From the NCBI GenBank assembly GCA_026418275.1, contig JAOABQ010000057.1:1-33288 (forward strand): a DNA stretch of 33,288 nt, written 5' to 3'. The position numbers and the translations under genes are program-made. This stretch comes from Clostridia bacterium. Its GTDB lineage: Bacteria > Bacillota > Clostridia > Acetivibrionales > DSM-2933. Positions 16,860-26,900 of this stretch are shown in pieces. Each line of letters begins with the position of its first letter. The first letter of the stretch is position 1. The notes under the pieces were generated by a model that was not told the origin of the DNA, did not search any database, and was given only the letters and a program-made list of their open reading frames with translations.

Positions 16860-17145
16860 AACTAAGGTGAGAAAAATGGAAGACATAACTGTAAAAATAT
16901 GTTGAAAATATGCAATTTTTATGGTAATATTTTACCATTATTTTTCTAATTGCAAGGAGATTTTTGTGAAAAAAGAATTTAAATTATAAATGAGAACCAG
17001 AGGAGGGAAAAGGAGTATTTTCATGTAGGTCCAGTAGTAGTTTATGAAGGGATGTGGTTTGAGTTTCATCGATCATAATGCTGTTTATGTTAAGAAAATT
17101 CTAAAAATATAAAGGGGGTCAAGGCATTTAAATGCCAAGTTTATT
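16860..17145 (+). other. Long leader with mini-ORFs and hairpins before the RCC1/FN3 giant gene
   Basis: No full gene is present in this stretch. It contains a hairpin ATGGTAA-TATT-TTACCAT (16921-16938) followed by a U-rich tract. Several start signals lead nowhere: AAGGAGA with GTG 16966 (7 codons), AAAAGGAG with an ATG-TAG start-stop pair (17023-17028), a 22-codon ORF (17044-17112), then AAGGGGG with ATG 17132 (5 codons), whose TGA overlaps the ATG of the big gene. A 14-bp palindrome GGCATTTAAATGCC (17123-17136) lies between that ribosome site and the gene. The leader could control expression through attenuation or reinitiation. Confidence 0.5.
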
Positions 17146-20100
17146 ATGAGGAAAAAAAGAATTTTATGTTGGATAATCGTTTCTATGATGTTATTGATGT
17201 CGGTACCTTTTGGCAGCACATATGCTGAAAACGGAAGCAGTATCATTGATTCAACCCTTAACTTGATGGGAAACACAGGGGACTGTGAAGGTACTGAGGG
17301 ATGGACAGGCAGCAATGTAAGCTTTTCATTGGATAATACACAAAAGGTTTTTGGGTCCAATTCAATGAAATTGACAGCCCAAAGCGGAGAAAGCTATTTT
17401 ATTAGGGACATATCCAATATTATACAAAAGTCGGACAAGTATTATTTGGTTTCCGCTTACTTAAAAAATGGGAATATTGATTCTTCCTTTTCAATCCGTA
17501 TTGTTGATAACTATAGTTCTACGAATTATAATCTTTGCGAATCAACCAAACAACTGTCTACCGGCTTTAAGCGTGTTGGGATAAAATTGAATGCAGATGC
17601 AATCAATTCAAATAGTACAAAGCGGGAGTTGTGGGTACATATTGTGCAAAGTCAAGTGAACAGCCGGTATGGATTTGTTGATGGAATCATGATCAATGAA
17701 ATTACGGAGGATGATTTTCAGGATCTATCTACCGAAGATTTGTTGAAGAAATACCCTAATACAGGGGGAACCAAATATCCAACTTATCCTATTAAGCTGG
17801 GAATCAGCTCTTCCTACGCCGTGATGGAAGATGGAACGGTTAAAGCTTGGGGGAAAAACAATACATATCAGCTTGGTTTGGGTGATACCAGTGATCGTAT
17901 AGTGCCTGAAAAGATAACTTCATTGGCAGAAGTGAGAAGCGTTTGGCCGGGATCAGATTTTTCTTTTGCTTTATTAAATGACGGAACGGTAAAAGCTTGG
18001 GGGCTAAATACCGACGGTCAATTAGGCCTGGGAAATACTACAAATAAAACCATTCCTGAAAATGTTACAAGCTTATATGGTGTAAAGCAAATCGCTGCTG
18101 GAAAAAAACATGCCGTTGCGTTAATGGATGATGGATCAGTAAAAGTGTGGGGCGGGAATAGTGAAGGCCAGCTCGGATTAGGGGATAATTATAACAGATT
18201 AAATCCGGTAACTGTTCCGGGTTTGGCAGGCGTAATACAAGTTGCGGCAGGTGAATTCTTTTCCTTGGCATTGATGAATGATGGAACGGTTAAAGCCTGG
18301 GGTCAAAATAACTTTGGACAGCTTGGGCTTGGAGATACAGAAAATAGAAATATTCCAACAACAGTTCCCGGCCTTTTGGATGTAACGGCTATATCTGTAG
18401 GGTCAAACCATTTAGCAGTATTGCTTGGCAATGGTACTATGAAGTGCTGGGGGCTAAACGATAAAGGGCAGCTTGGTTTAGGAGATAAAAATAACCGGAC
18501 GGTACCGACAACATTACAAAGCTTAAACAATGTAAGAAAAGTAGCTTTAGGAAGTAATTTTGCCCTTGCATTATTAAATAACGGCAGTGTCAAAGCATGG
18601 GGTGAAAATGTAAACGGACAGCTCGGTTTAGGGGATATTGCTGAAAGGACCAATCCCCAATCAGTACCTGGGTTGGGAGATGTGAAAATTCTTGAAGCAG
18701 GGGGAACCCATGCTGCTGCATTATTAAACGATGGTACGGTAAAGGTTTGGGGTTCCAACTCTAACGGACAGCTTGGTCTAGGTGGTGGAGATATAAATGT
18801 TGTTTCCCCAACCTCATTGAGTTTGGATGGAATTAAAACCAATTCTTCACCTGTACTGGGTGTTCAATATCCATCCCCTAAAATGGTAAGCAGTGTAAGG
18901 CAAAATGTATTAGGTCCAGATGGGGATTGCGAAACAATAGACGGGTGGCGTACCAACACCGCAAATTCTGCAGCAGTGGCTGTGGATGACGTAAATAAGG
19001 TAAACGGTGCAAAAAGTATAAAAGGTACACTATCCATTACGGGAAGCGGATATGGATTTAAAGACGTAAAGGCTAAGATGGACAATACAAAATATTATTT
19101 CCTATCCGGCTTTATAAAAAACGGCAATGCAACATCTGTAAGCCTATATTATAACTTCGGTTCCGAAGTAGCTACTCCAGCAAATACATCGACCTCCTAT
19201 ATAAGAAGAGGCTTAAAAATTCAGCCATCCAATATGGGGGCAGCGGCAGAATATGCTGTCGGGCTTAAAATCAACGGTACTGCGGTAGGACAATATGGGT
19301 TTATCGACAATATCATGCTCATTGAAATTACAAAGGATGAGTATGACAGTCTGACAGAGGACCAGCTTCTCAATAAGTACACATTGAAAAACCTTTTAAG
19401 CAGTGATGGTGATTGTGAAAGTGCAAACGGCTGGACTGCCAAGTTGGGAACGGCTAGTGCAGACACCAATAAGACTATTGGAAGCAATGCCTTAAAATTT
19501 GTAAGCAATGCAGGCGTAAATGGTGGAATTGAAAGGACGACAGTAGTACTGGATACATCAAAGTATTATTTCTTTTCCGGATACGGAAAGAGTGCATCCG
19601 GCGGAAACTTAAATATGATGATTGGTAATGCCTTTGGAGCAGCAACTGGCGGCGGGTCCACAGGAACTTTTGCAGCATCCGAGTATGTAAGGAAAGGGTT
19701 TAAGTTTAAGCCGACAATAACCCAAGGCTATCTGTCTCTATATGCCTATGGGATCACTGGACAGCAGCATACTGCATACTTTGATGGATTAATGCTTAAA
19801 GAAATTACACAGAATGAGTATAATTCATTAACAGTTGACCAGCTTTTAAACAAGTATTCCTTTGAAAACGGTAAGTGGGAATATGATTCAAACACAGCTA
19901 CTACAACTATTGTTAAATCAAAGAATGGTGAAAGTTATGCCGGTATTTCAGTGAGTGATCCGGATAATGACACTTTAACTTGTAAAGTATACTTGGATTC
20001 CGATACAGAGCCCAAGGATACCAAGGTAATAACTGATACAGTTTCTTCTAAGGGAGTAATGCTCAATATGGGAGTTGTAGCAGAGGGAACCCATTTGATA

Positions 20101-23100
20101 AGGTTTGAAGTATCCGATGGGAAAGATACCACTCTGTACACAACTACAGCAACCTTTTTAAAGCAGATTAAAAGCATTACTCAAAGCAGCAACAATACAT
20201 ATGCCTTAATGGAAGATGGAACTGTAAAAGCTTGGGGAGCCAATTACGTGGGGCAACTAGGGTTAGGGGACGATGAAGAGCGACTTACGCCAACGACAAT
20301 ACCAGGACTTTCCAATGTGAAGGAAATAGTGGTGAATGGCTATTCGGTTTTGGCTTTATTAAACGATGGTACAGTGAAAGCGTGGGGGAGAAACAATAGT
20401 GGGGAATTAGGATTAGGTTTTATAGGGGATATATATTCTCCAACAACTATTGAAGGACTGGTAAATGTAAGAGAATTAGTTTTTAAAAGTAGTACTGGTT
20501 TTGCAATCTTAAATGATAGTTCTGTGATGGCCTGGGGAACAAATACAACAGGTCAGCTTGGATTAGGAAATACAGATAAATGTATGGTACCGAAAAAAGT
20601 AGACAGCCTTTCAAATGTAGATAAAATTTATACATCGGGAGATACTTCGTATGCTTTATGCAAGGGGACGTTATACTCATGGGGAAATAATTCTGTAGGT
20701 CAATTAGGCCGAAGTACTTATAGCGCAGCAGAGTATGCACCTGGGAAAGTATCCGATAATGTAAAACAGTTGCTTATTAATTGGAACGGCTCCTTGTTCA
20801 TGATTACAAATGACGGAAATGTTTATGCTTGGGGGCAAAATTCTTCTAAATATCTTGGTCTTGGTAGCAGTTATACAGACTCCTACTATAGATACCCTGT
20901 TCAGATCCCTAATATAGCCAATGCAAAAGAACTGTTTGGTAATATTTACTCTACGTTTGTTCTTTTAGAAAACGGTGAAGTGTGGGCATGGGGATATAAC
21001 AGTAATGGACAGCTTGGGTTAGGTGATAAAATAGGTAAACTAGTTCCTACAAAGGTTGATTCTTATATAGGTGCCAAAAAGATTGTAGTAAACGATTATT
21101 GTTCGTTTGCTATCTTTCAAGATGGTACGGTTAAGGGGGCTGGAAATAACTACTATGGTAACCTTGGGTTAGGTCAAACTAGTGAAGTATTGCAGCCGCA
21201 ATTAATCCCCTTACCCACAAATATTTTAGATATAAACTATTGCGCCAACACTGCATTTGCTCATTTTAGCAATGGAAGCATTAAAGGATGGGGAAATAAT
21301 CAAAGTGGAAAATTAGGATTGGGTGATAAGACAAATAGAAATTCTCCAATTGATATTATTATGGAAACTTCAATTCCTAATATTATCGTGACATATCCTA
21401 ACAATAATCAGGTTATAAATGGTAATAATACAATCCTAACTCCTGCATTGACTATTACTGACAGAGACAACGAACCATTAACAATAAAGGCATACTTTGA
21501 TTCCTCAAATATGCCTTTTGATACACAGGTGATTTCAAATACTGCAAATGCCAAAGAGGTCAAATTAAATTTCCTTAAGTTGTCCACGTTAACTGAAGGC
21601 ACTCATACAATAAAATTTGAAGTAGATGACGGTATTGGAACAACCGTATCCAATATCAACTTTATCTATGACAAAGTCCCGGCAAACGGTTTGCTAAATC
21701 TGGCTTCAACAACTGATGCAATTACTGCCAATGCACTTGCGGTAGATACTCAGGGGCTAGACAAACAACCTTATAGGTTTAGTTTAACTGGTACGAACAG
21801 CGAGTGGCTGGAAGCTAATGAAGTACCAAGATTTGTACCAATATCTGCAACTACCTATGGTGTTGGAAATAATTTTAAAATTATTAAAGTGGATAATGGC
21901 TATATTGGTGCAGTTTCATTAAATTCTAAAATTGATTTTTATAGAACAAACGACAATGGGGTAAATTGGAGTTATATTGGATTTATTTATTGTCAAGGAT
22001 ATGACTTTTCAATTGCTTCAAAAGGAAATATGGTATATTGCTTATATAAAGATAAGCAATATATAACTAATACATGGTGGTCCTATATCAAGTTCATAAA
22101 GTTTGACAGTCAGAGCATAAGCAGTCCGTCAGAAATTACGGGTTCTTTAAATATTGACAGCAAGAATAGTGAACATGGAAACGGATTATCTATGGTGTTG
22201 GATAACACTGGAAATGTGCATATTGCATGGACCGACGCGGATGGATCAATAAAATACAATAACAGTGCAGATGGTGTCAACTGGACAGTTGTGACCCGGG
22301 CATCCCAAGAAAGCACGTATTGTAGTGAACCTGTAATACTTATAAATAAGAACAACCAACCTTATATTATATACACATATTACTATAATTACAATACGGA
22401 TAAAACTTATATGATCAGATCAGCTTTCTATAACGGAACAAAGTGGATTAACAGTATTCCGGCAGTGGGAAAAGAATATGAACAAAAGTCACCTTCAGCT
22501 TACATAGATAAGAATGGCACAATACATGTTGTTTGGTGCGCAAAAGATAAAACAGATAATGCTCAATACAATGTTTTTTACACCAGATCAAATGACGGTA
22601 GTACTTGGATTGAGCCAACAAAGCTGACAAGCGGTAACACGGATAGCTGCATAAAGCCTACAATTTATGCAGATGTACTAAACCGTGTTTATGTTGCTTG
22701 GACAAGAAATGGGCAGATGGAAAAGAAAACCTTTGAGGGTTCTTGGGGACCAATAGAAAAGCCTGCTGGAACCGCCCTGAATGATAATCCGTCATTTATA
22801 GCGAATACAAAGGACTTGGCACAGCCTGTAATGGTTTGCAGAGACGGTAAAACATCAAAAGCAGTATTCGTAGAATTTAGGACAGGCGGTACAAGTTACA
22901 CCTTCAATAGTTTACAACCGGGCACAAAATACACGGTTCAATTTGAATCGAAAGACTTAAGTGGAAACATTGCTGTATCCTCCAAAGATATCTATACCAA
23001 GGCGGCGGTGCCTGCAGCAAGTATCGGTACCAAAACTTCAACCACTGCCAATGTAACAATCACCGACACCAATGGTCCGGATACCAAGTATAAAGTAAAG

Positions 23101-23895
23101 GTGAATGACAAATTTGTACAGCCCGACGGTACACTTTCAGTTAAAGCGGCAAGTCTACCGGGTACGAATAAGACAATCAAAGTAAAAGGGTTAGCCCCCA
23201 ACACCACATACCAGGTTTATGTAAAAGCTGTAAACGGAGAAAATTTCGAAAGTAAGTACTCTACAGGGGTTAGTCTGGCAACTGCAAATACAGTTCCGGG
23301 AGTACCTGTAAACATTAAAGCATCTGCAACCAATACCGCGTTGAAGATTACCTGGGATGAGTTGGAAGGCGCGCAAAGCTATGATGTTGAAATAGATGGC
23401 CAGGTGACAACAAACGCAGCAACGGGTACAAGCTATGTAAAATCAGGCTTGTCGGCAGGTGTAAGCCACAATGTAAGAGTAAGAGCCGTTAATAGTGTAG
23501 GCGCTGGAACATGGAGCGGTATTGTGACCAGTCAGTCTGCAACTGCTAAAGTAACGCAGATGCCGGTGAATTTCCCGACAGGGAAAATATTTAACCTTGT
23601 CCTTTCAGCAGGAAATATGAAAGAGGTTGAAATATACACCTTTAAAATCAGCTATGACCCGGCGAAGGTAGAAGTACTCGACCTTTGTGCGGATACCATT
23701 GCCAGAGAGCTTTCTACTGGAAAAATAGAAGATGCGGGGATCAATGTGATTGAATTTAACCCACAAGCAGGTACGGTAAAATATACCGTAACAAAACAGG
23801 TAAACGGCGGTACTGCATGGACTGGCGCTGTAAACACGGTTAAATTCAGGACAAAAACCTCGGATCCGTCTACCATAACTTATACACTGGAGTAA
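17146..23895 (+). CDS. Giant exported protein: CBM-like modules, RCC1 propellers, BNR propeller, FN3 and cohesin-like domain
   Basis: The 2249-residue protein has a signal peptide (1-27, ending STYA). In order I see: CBM-like module 1 (about 40-205); seven RCC1 repeats (217-565, each with a W-G-x-N...G-Q-L-G-L-G core); CBM-like modules 2 and 3 (587-745, 750-904); an Ig-like domain (905-1005); eight RCC1-like repeats (1010-1400); a second Ig-like domain (1408-1520); an FN3 domain (about 1530-1945) interrupted by a BNR/sialidase-like propeller (about 1558-1912); two more FN3 domains (1952-2048, 2051-2137); and a C-terminal cohesin-like sandwich (2140-2249, core YTFKISYDPAKVEVLDL). No catalytic domain is obvious, so it is probably a surface or secreted binding scaffold. 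ATG 17146 has no close ribosome site of its own; a 5-codon upstream ORF overlaps it. The RHS toxin gene starts 13 nt after its stop, so the two are surely coexpressed. Confidence 0.85.
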   Translation: MRKKRILCWIIVSMMLLMSVPFGSTYAENGSSIIDSTLNLMGNTGDCEGTEGWTGSNVSFSLDNTQKVFGSNSMKLTAQSGESYFIRDISNIIQKSDKYYLVSAYLKNGNIDSSFSIRIVDNYSSTNYNLCESTKQLSTGFKRVGIKLNADAINSNSTKRELWVHIVQSQVNSRYGFVDGIMINEITEDDFQDLSTEDLLKKYPNTGGTKYPTYPIKLGISSSYAVMEDGTVKAWGKNNTYQLGLGDTSDRIVPEKITSLAEVRSVWPGSDFSFALLNDGTVKAWGLNTDGQLGLGNTTNKTIPENVTSLYGVKQIAAGKKHAVALMDDGSVKVWGGNSEGQLGLGDNYNRLNPVTVPGLAGVIQVAAGEFFSLALMNDGTVKAWGQNNFGQLGLGDTENRNIPTTVPGLLDVTAISVGSNHLAVLLGNGTMKCWGLNDKGQLGLGDKNNRTVPTTLQSLNNVRKVALGSNFALALLNNGSVKAWGENVNGQLGLGDIAERTNPQSVPGLGDVKILEAGGTHAAALLNDGTVKVWGSNSNGQLGLGGGDINVVSPTSLSLDGIKTNSSPVLGVQYPSPKMVSSVRQNVLGPDGDCETIDGWRTNTANSAAVAVDDVNKVNGAKSIKGTLSITGSGYGFKDVKAKMDNTKYYFLSGFIKNGNATSVSLYYNFGSEVATPANTSTSYIRRGLKIQPSNMGAAAEYAVGLKINGTAVGQYGFIDNIMLIEITKDEYDSLTEDQLLNKYTLKNLLSSDGDCESANGWTAKLGTASADTNKTIGSNALKFVSNAGVNGGIERTTVVLDTSKYYFFSGYGKSASGGNLNMMIGNAFGAATGGGSTGTFAASEYVRKGFKFKPTITQGYLSLYAYGITGQQHTAYFDGLMLKEITQNEYNSLTVDQLLNKYSFENGKWEYDSNTATTTIVKSKNGESYAGISVSDPDNDTLTCKVYLDSDTEPKDTKVITDTVSSKGVMLNMGVVAEGTHLIRFEVSDGKDTTLYTTTATFLKQIKSITQSSNNTYALMEDGTVKAWGANYVGQLGLGDDEERLTPTTIPGLSNVKEIVVNGYSVLALLNDGTVKAWGRNNSGELGLGFIGDIYSPTTIEGLVNVRELVFKSSTGFAILNDSSVMAWGTNTTGQLGLGNTDKCMVPKKVDSLSNVDKIYTSGDTSYALCKGTLYSWGNNSVGQLGRSTYSAAEYAPGKVSDNVKQLLINWNGSLFMITNDGNVYAWGQNSSKYLGLGSSYTDSYYRYPVQIPNIANAKELFGNIYSTFVLLENGEVWAWGYNSNGQLGLGDKIGKLVPTKVDSYIGAKKIVVNDYCSFAIFQDGTVKGAGNNYYGNLGLGQTSEVLQPQLIPLPTNILDINYCANTAFAHFSNGSIKGWGNNQSGKLGLGDKTNRNSPIDIIMETSIPNIIVTYPNNNQVINGNNTILTPALTITDRDNEPLTIKAYFDSSNMPFDTQVISNTANAKEVKLNFLKLSTLTEGTHTIKFEVDDGIGTTVSNINFIYDKVPANGLLNLASTTDAITANALAVDTQGLDKQPYRFSLTGTNSEWLEANEVPRFVPISATTYGVGNNFKIIKVDNGYIGAVSLNSKIDFYRTNDNGVNWSYIGFIYCQGYDFSIASKGNMVYCLYKDKQYITNTWWSYIKFIKFDSQSISSPSEITGSLNIDSKNSEHGNGLSMVLDNTGNVHIAWTDADGSIKYNNSADGVNWTVVTRASQESTYCSEPVILINKNNQPYIIYTYYYNYNTDKTYMIRSAFYNGTKWINSIPAVGKEYEQKSPSAYIDKNGTIHVVWCAKDKTDNAQYNVFYTRSNDGSTWIEPTKLTSGNTDSCIKPTIYADVLNRVYVAWTRNGQMEKKTFEGSWGPIEKPAGTALNDNPSFIANTKDLAQPVMVCRDGKTSKAVFVEFRTGGTSYTFNSLQPGTKYTVQFESKDLSGNIAVSSKDIYTKAAVPAASIGTKTSTTANVTITDTNGPDTKYKVKVNDKFVQPDGTLSVKAASLPGTNKTIKVKGLAPNTTYQVYVKAVNGENFESKYSTGVSLATANTVPGVPVNIKASATNTALKITWDELEGAQSYDVEIDGQVTTNAATGTSYVKSGLSAGVSHNVRVRAVNSVGAGTWSGIVTSQSATAKVTQMPVNFPTGKIFNLVLSAGNMKEVEIYTFKISYDPAKVEVLDLCADTIARELSTGKIEDAGINVIEFNPQAGTVKYTVTKQVNGGTAWTGAVNTVKFRTKTSDPSTITYTLE

Positions 23896-23908
23896 AAGGA
23901 GTCAAAGC

Positions 23909-26900
23909 ATGAATAAATTAAAAACAATAATAGCAAGGATGGTTATGATTGCTTTAGTCATAGGACTTTTGGCTCCGGTAGTATTAGTAGGGGCTGCAAA
24001 GAGTGATTTTAACCAGGAGAAGAGAGATATACTGGTAAAGTATAAGGATGATAAAAAGGGAGAGCTTGTAAAAAGCTCTCTCAAGAAAAAATTAAAGCTT
24101 AAAGACATAAAGAGTAAAAGAAAGCTGCAAAAGGGGAAAATTGAATTGATTGAGGTGGATGATGCTGCAAATATCGCAAGCGTTGTCACCGAATTAAAAA
24201 AGGATTCAAATGTATTATATGCGCAGCCCGATTATAAGCTGTTTATGAGTTATTCTCCTGAAGAGCCGAAGTTTTCTGAACAGTGGGGCCTTTCCAATAA
24301 GATGGAAAACGGCATAGATATCAATACTGTGAAAGCATGGGAACTGACAAAAGGAAACGCTGATGTGATCATAGGTGTTTTGGATACAGGGATAGACATT
24401 GATCATGAAGATCTGGCCGGTAACATTTTCAGAAATCAACTTGAGATACCGGGAAACGGTAAAGATGACGACAAAAACGGATATATCGATGATATTGCCG
24501 GATGGGATTTTGCTAGTGAAGACCCTATGGTATTTGACTCCGGTATCTATGACATCCATGGAACCCATATAGCCGGAATTATTGCTGCTTCAGAAAATAA
24601 AACCGGAATCATGGGTACAGCGCCGAATGTTAAAATCCTGCCCCTTAAATTTATAAATGGGAATTACGGCTATACCTCCGATGCGATTGAGGCGATAGAA
24701 TATGCCAAATCGTTGGGTGTTAAAATCATTAACTGCAGTTGGGGCGGACCTGATGAAAACATTGCCTTAAAAGAGGAGATAAAAAACAACAGCGATATAT
24801 TATTTGTATGTGCTGCAGGAAATAACGGAAATACGGCTCCTCTCTACCCGGCTTCCTTTGACCTTCCCAATGTAATTTCTGTAGCTGCCTTAGACAGGGA
24901 GGGAAAACTTGCTGCAACTTCCAACTACGGCTCAAAAGTTCAGGTGGCGGCTCCCGGTGTAAATATCTTGAGTACCATTCCTGGGAATAATTACGGTACA
25001 CTGAGCGGAACATCCATGGCGGCACCTTTTGTATCGGGTATAGCAGGGCTTTTGAAAAGTACCGACTATAAGTTGACACCGGAAGAAATTACCCGAAGAA
25101 TAAAAAATTGCTCCATTGCAAATAAGAATTTGTCCGGTAAAGTATTATCCGGTGGAGTAGTAAGTGCGTACGCAGCATTAAAAAATGATACCAGTCAAAA
25201 GGAAGAGGAGGAAGAAAAGCAGGAAGAGGAGCAGCCCAAGCCAACAAGCCTTCCTTCTGAGGTTACTTCCATGGCGGAAAACCAGCCATTACTTGCAGAA
25301 CAGATCCACTTTGGGAAAGAAGGTGTTTATCCTCCTACCGGGAACTTCTCAGACACCTATATTGACTTGGCTGGTGTATTTACACCTGGGTTTGATATTA
25401 AAATATCGAGGACCTATAACTCCAGAGATGGAGGAACAAACGCCCTTTTTGGAAGAGGTTGGGCATTTAACTACTATGGCAGAATTGAATACCAAAATGG
25501 GGATTCGGTGCTGACTGCAAAAATTAGCGGGGGTACCTATGCCTTTTTGAAGGATGCAACCGGAGCCTATAACCCTTATATGAACCGGGGGAAAATGGAG
25601 AAGAAAAGCGATGGAACATGCATCCTTACCACCAAAGACCAAATGCAGTACGGCTTCAATAACCAGGGAAGCTTGGGCTGGATGAAAGATAAATTCGGTA
25701 ATACTTTAAACTTTTCTGTGAGTTCAAGTTCTATGAACGGTTATATGATCTACGGGATTACCGATAATTTCGGGAGAACCATAACCATTAGCTATAACGC
25801 ACAAAATTTAATCGATACCATCACAGACCCATTGGGAAGGAAAGTAAAATACGAATATGAAAACGGGGTTCTTGCAAAAGTGACAAACCCAATGGGGAAC
25901 AAAACATTCTACAAGTATGGACCCAACAATGGTTATTTGACTGAGATACGCAATGACAATAATGAACTTATAAACAAAATAGAGTACGATTCATATAATT
26001 CGTGTGTTTCTAAGATTACTGATGCGGTTTTCAATACATACTCATTTACTTATGATGGGGCTAATAAAAAGACTACCGTAATAGATTCAAACCAGTGCAA
26101 GTACATATACGAATACAATGACGAACGCTTTATAACCAAAATAACTGATCCGGAGGATAAAATAACGACAAAGACCTATACCTCCTTTGGGGAAGAGGAA
26201 ATGGTTACCGACAGGAATGGAAATATAACAGAATATCTAAGAGGCATAAATGGCAATATAATAAGAATCACAAACCCGGATAAGAGTGTAAAGACCTTTG
26301 AATATGACGATAAAAACAACCTCATAAAGGAACGGGACGAAAAGGGAGTAACTACCTATTATATTTACAGTGCCGACAAGGTTTTCCTGGAGAAAAAGGT
26401 ACAGCCCCTAAATGGTATAGATGCTTATGCTGCAGGCCAGGACGAATCTAAATTTGCCGTTACGTCCTACACCTACAACCGGAATGGCCAGGTCCTTACC
26501 GAGAAAGATCCGGAGGGCAATATCACTACCTATGAGTATGACGCAAATGCAAACCTGAAATCAGTGAGAGACCCTGATGGAAGCACTACATTGGTTGAAT
26601 GCAATAAGCTGGGGTGGACAACCAAAGTTGTGTCACCAAAGGGACATAAGACAGAAAAGGTTTATGACGATAACGGGGCATTAATCAAGGTGGTGCTCCA
26701 TAATGGAGAAACAACAAGGTATGTCTATAATCCGGCGGGAAGAAAAGTGAGGGAGATCTCTGCAAATCTATATGATCCTTCACATGAGAACACGGCTAAT
26801 AAGAGTTATATGGGCGGCGAAGGAGCAACTGTTACCTATTATCCAAGCGGGCTTATTAGATCTGCAACTGATGCGGAGAATTATGTCAAGTCTTACACCT

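Noticed and set aside
16860..17145. Cyclic-di-GMP or another known riboswitch in the giant-gene leader
   Set aside because: I could not find the conserved core sequences of any riboswitch class I know. The visible structures are a small hairpin and a palindrome only.
23563..23892. Cellulosome scaffoldin, because of the cohesin-like domain
   Set aside because: There is a single cohesin-like domain, no dockerins and no glycoside hydrolases nearby. The context is an RHS toxin operon.
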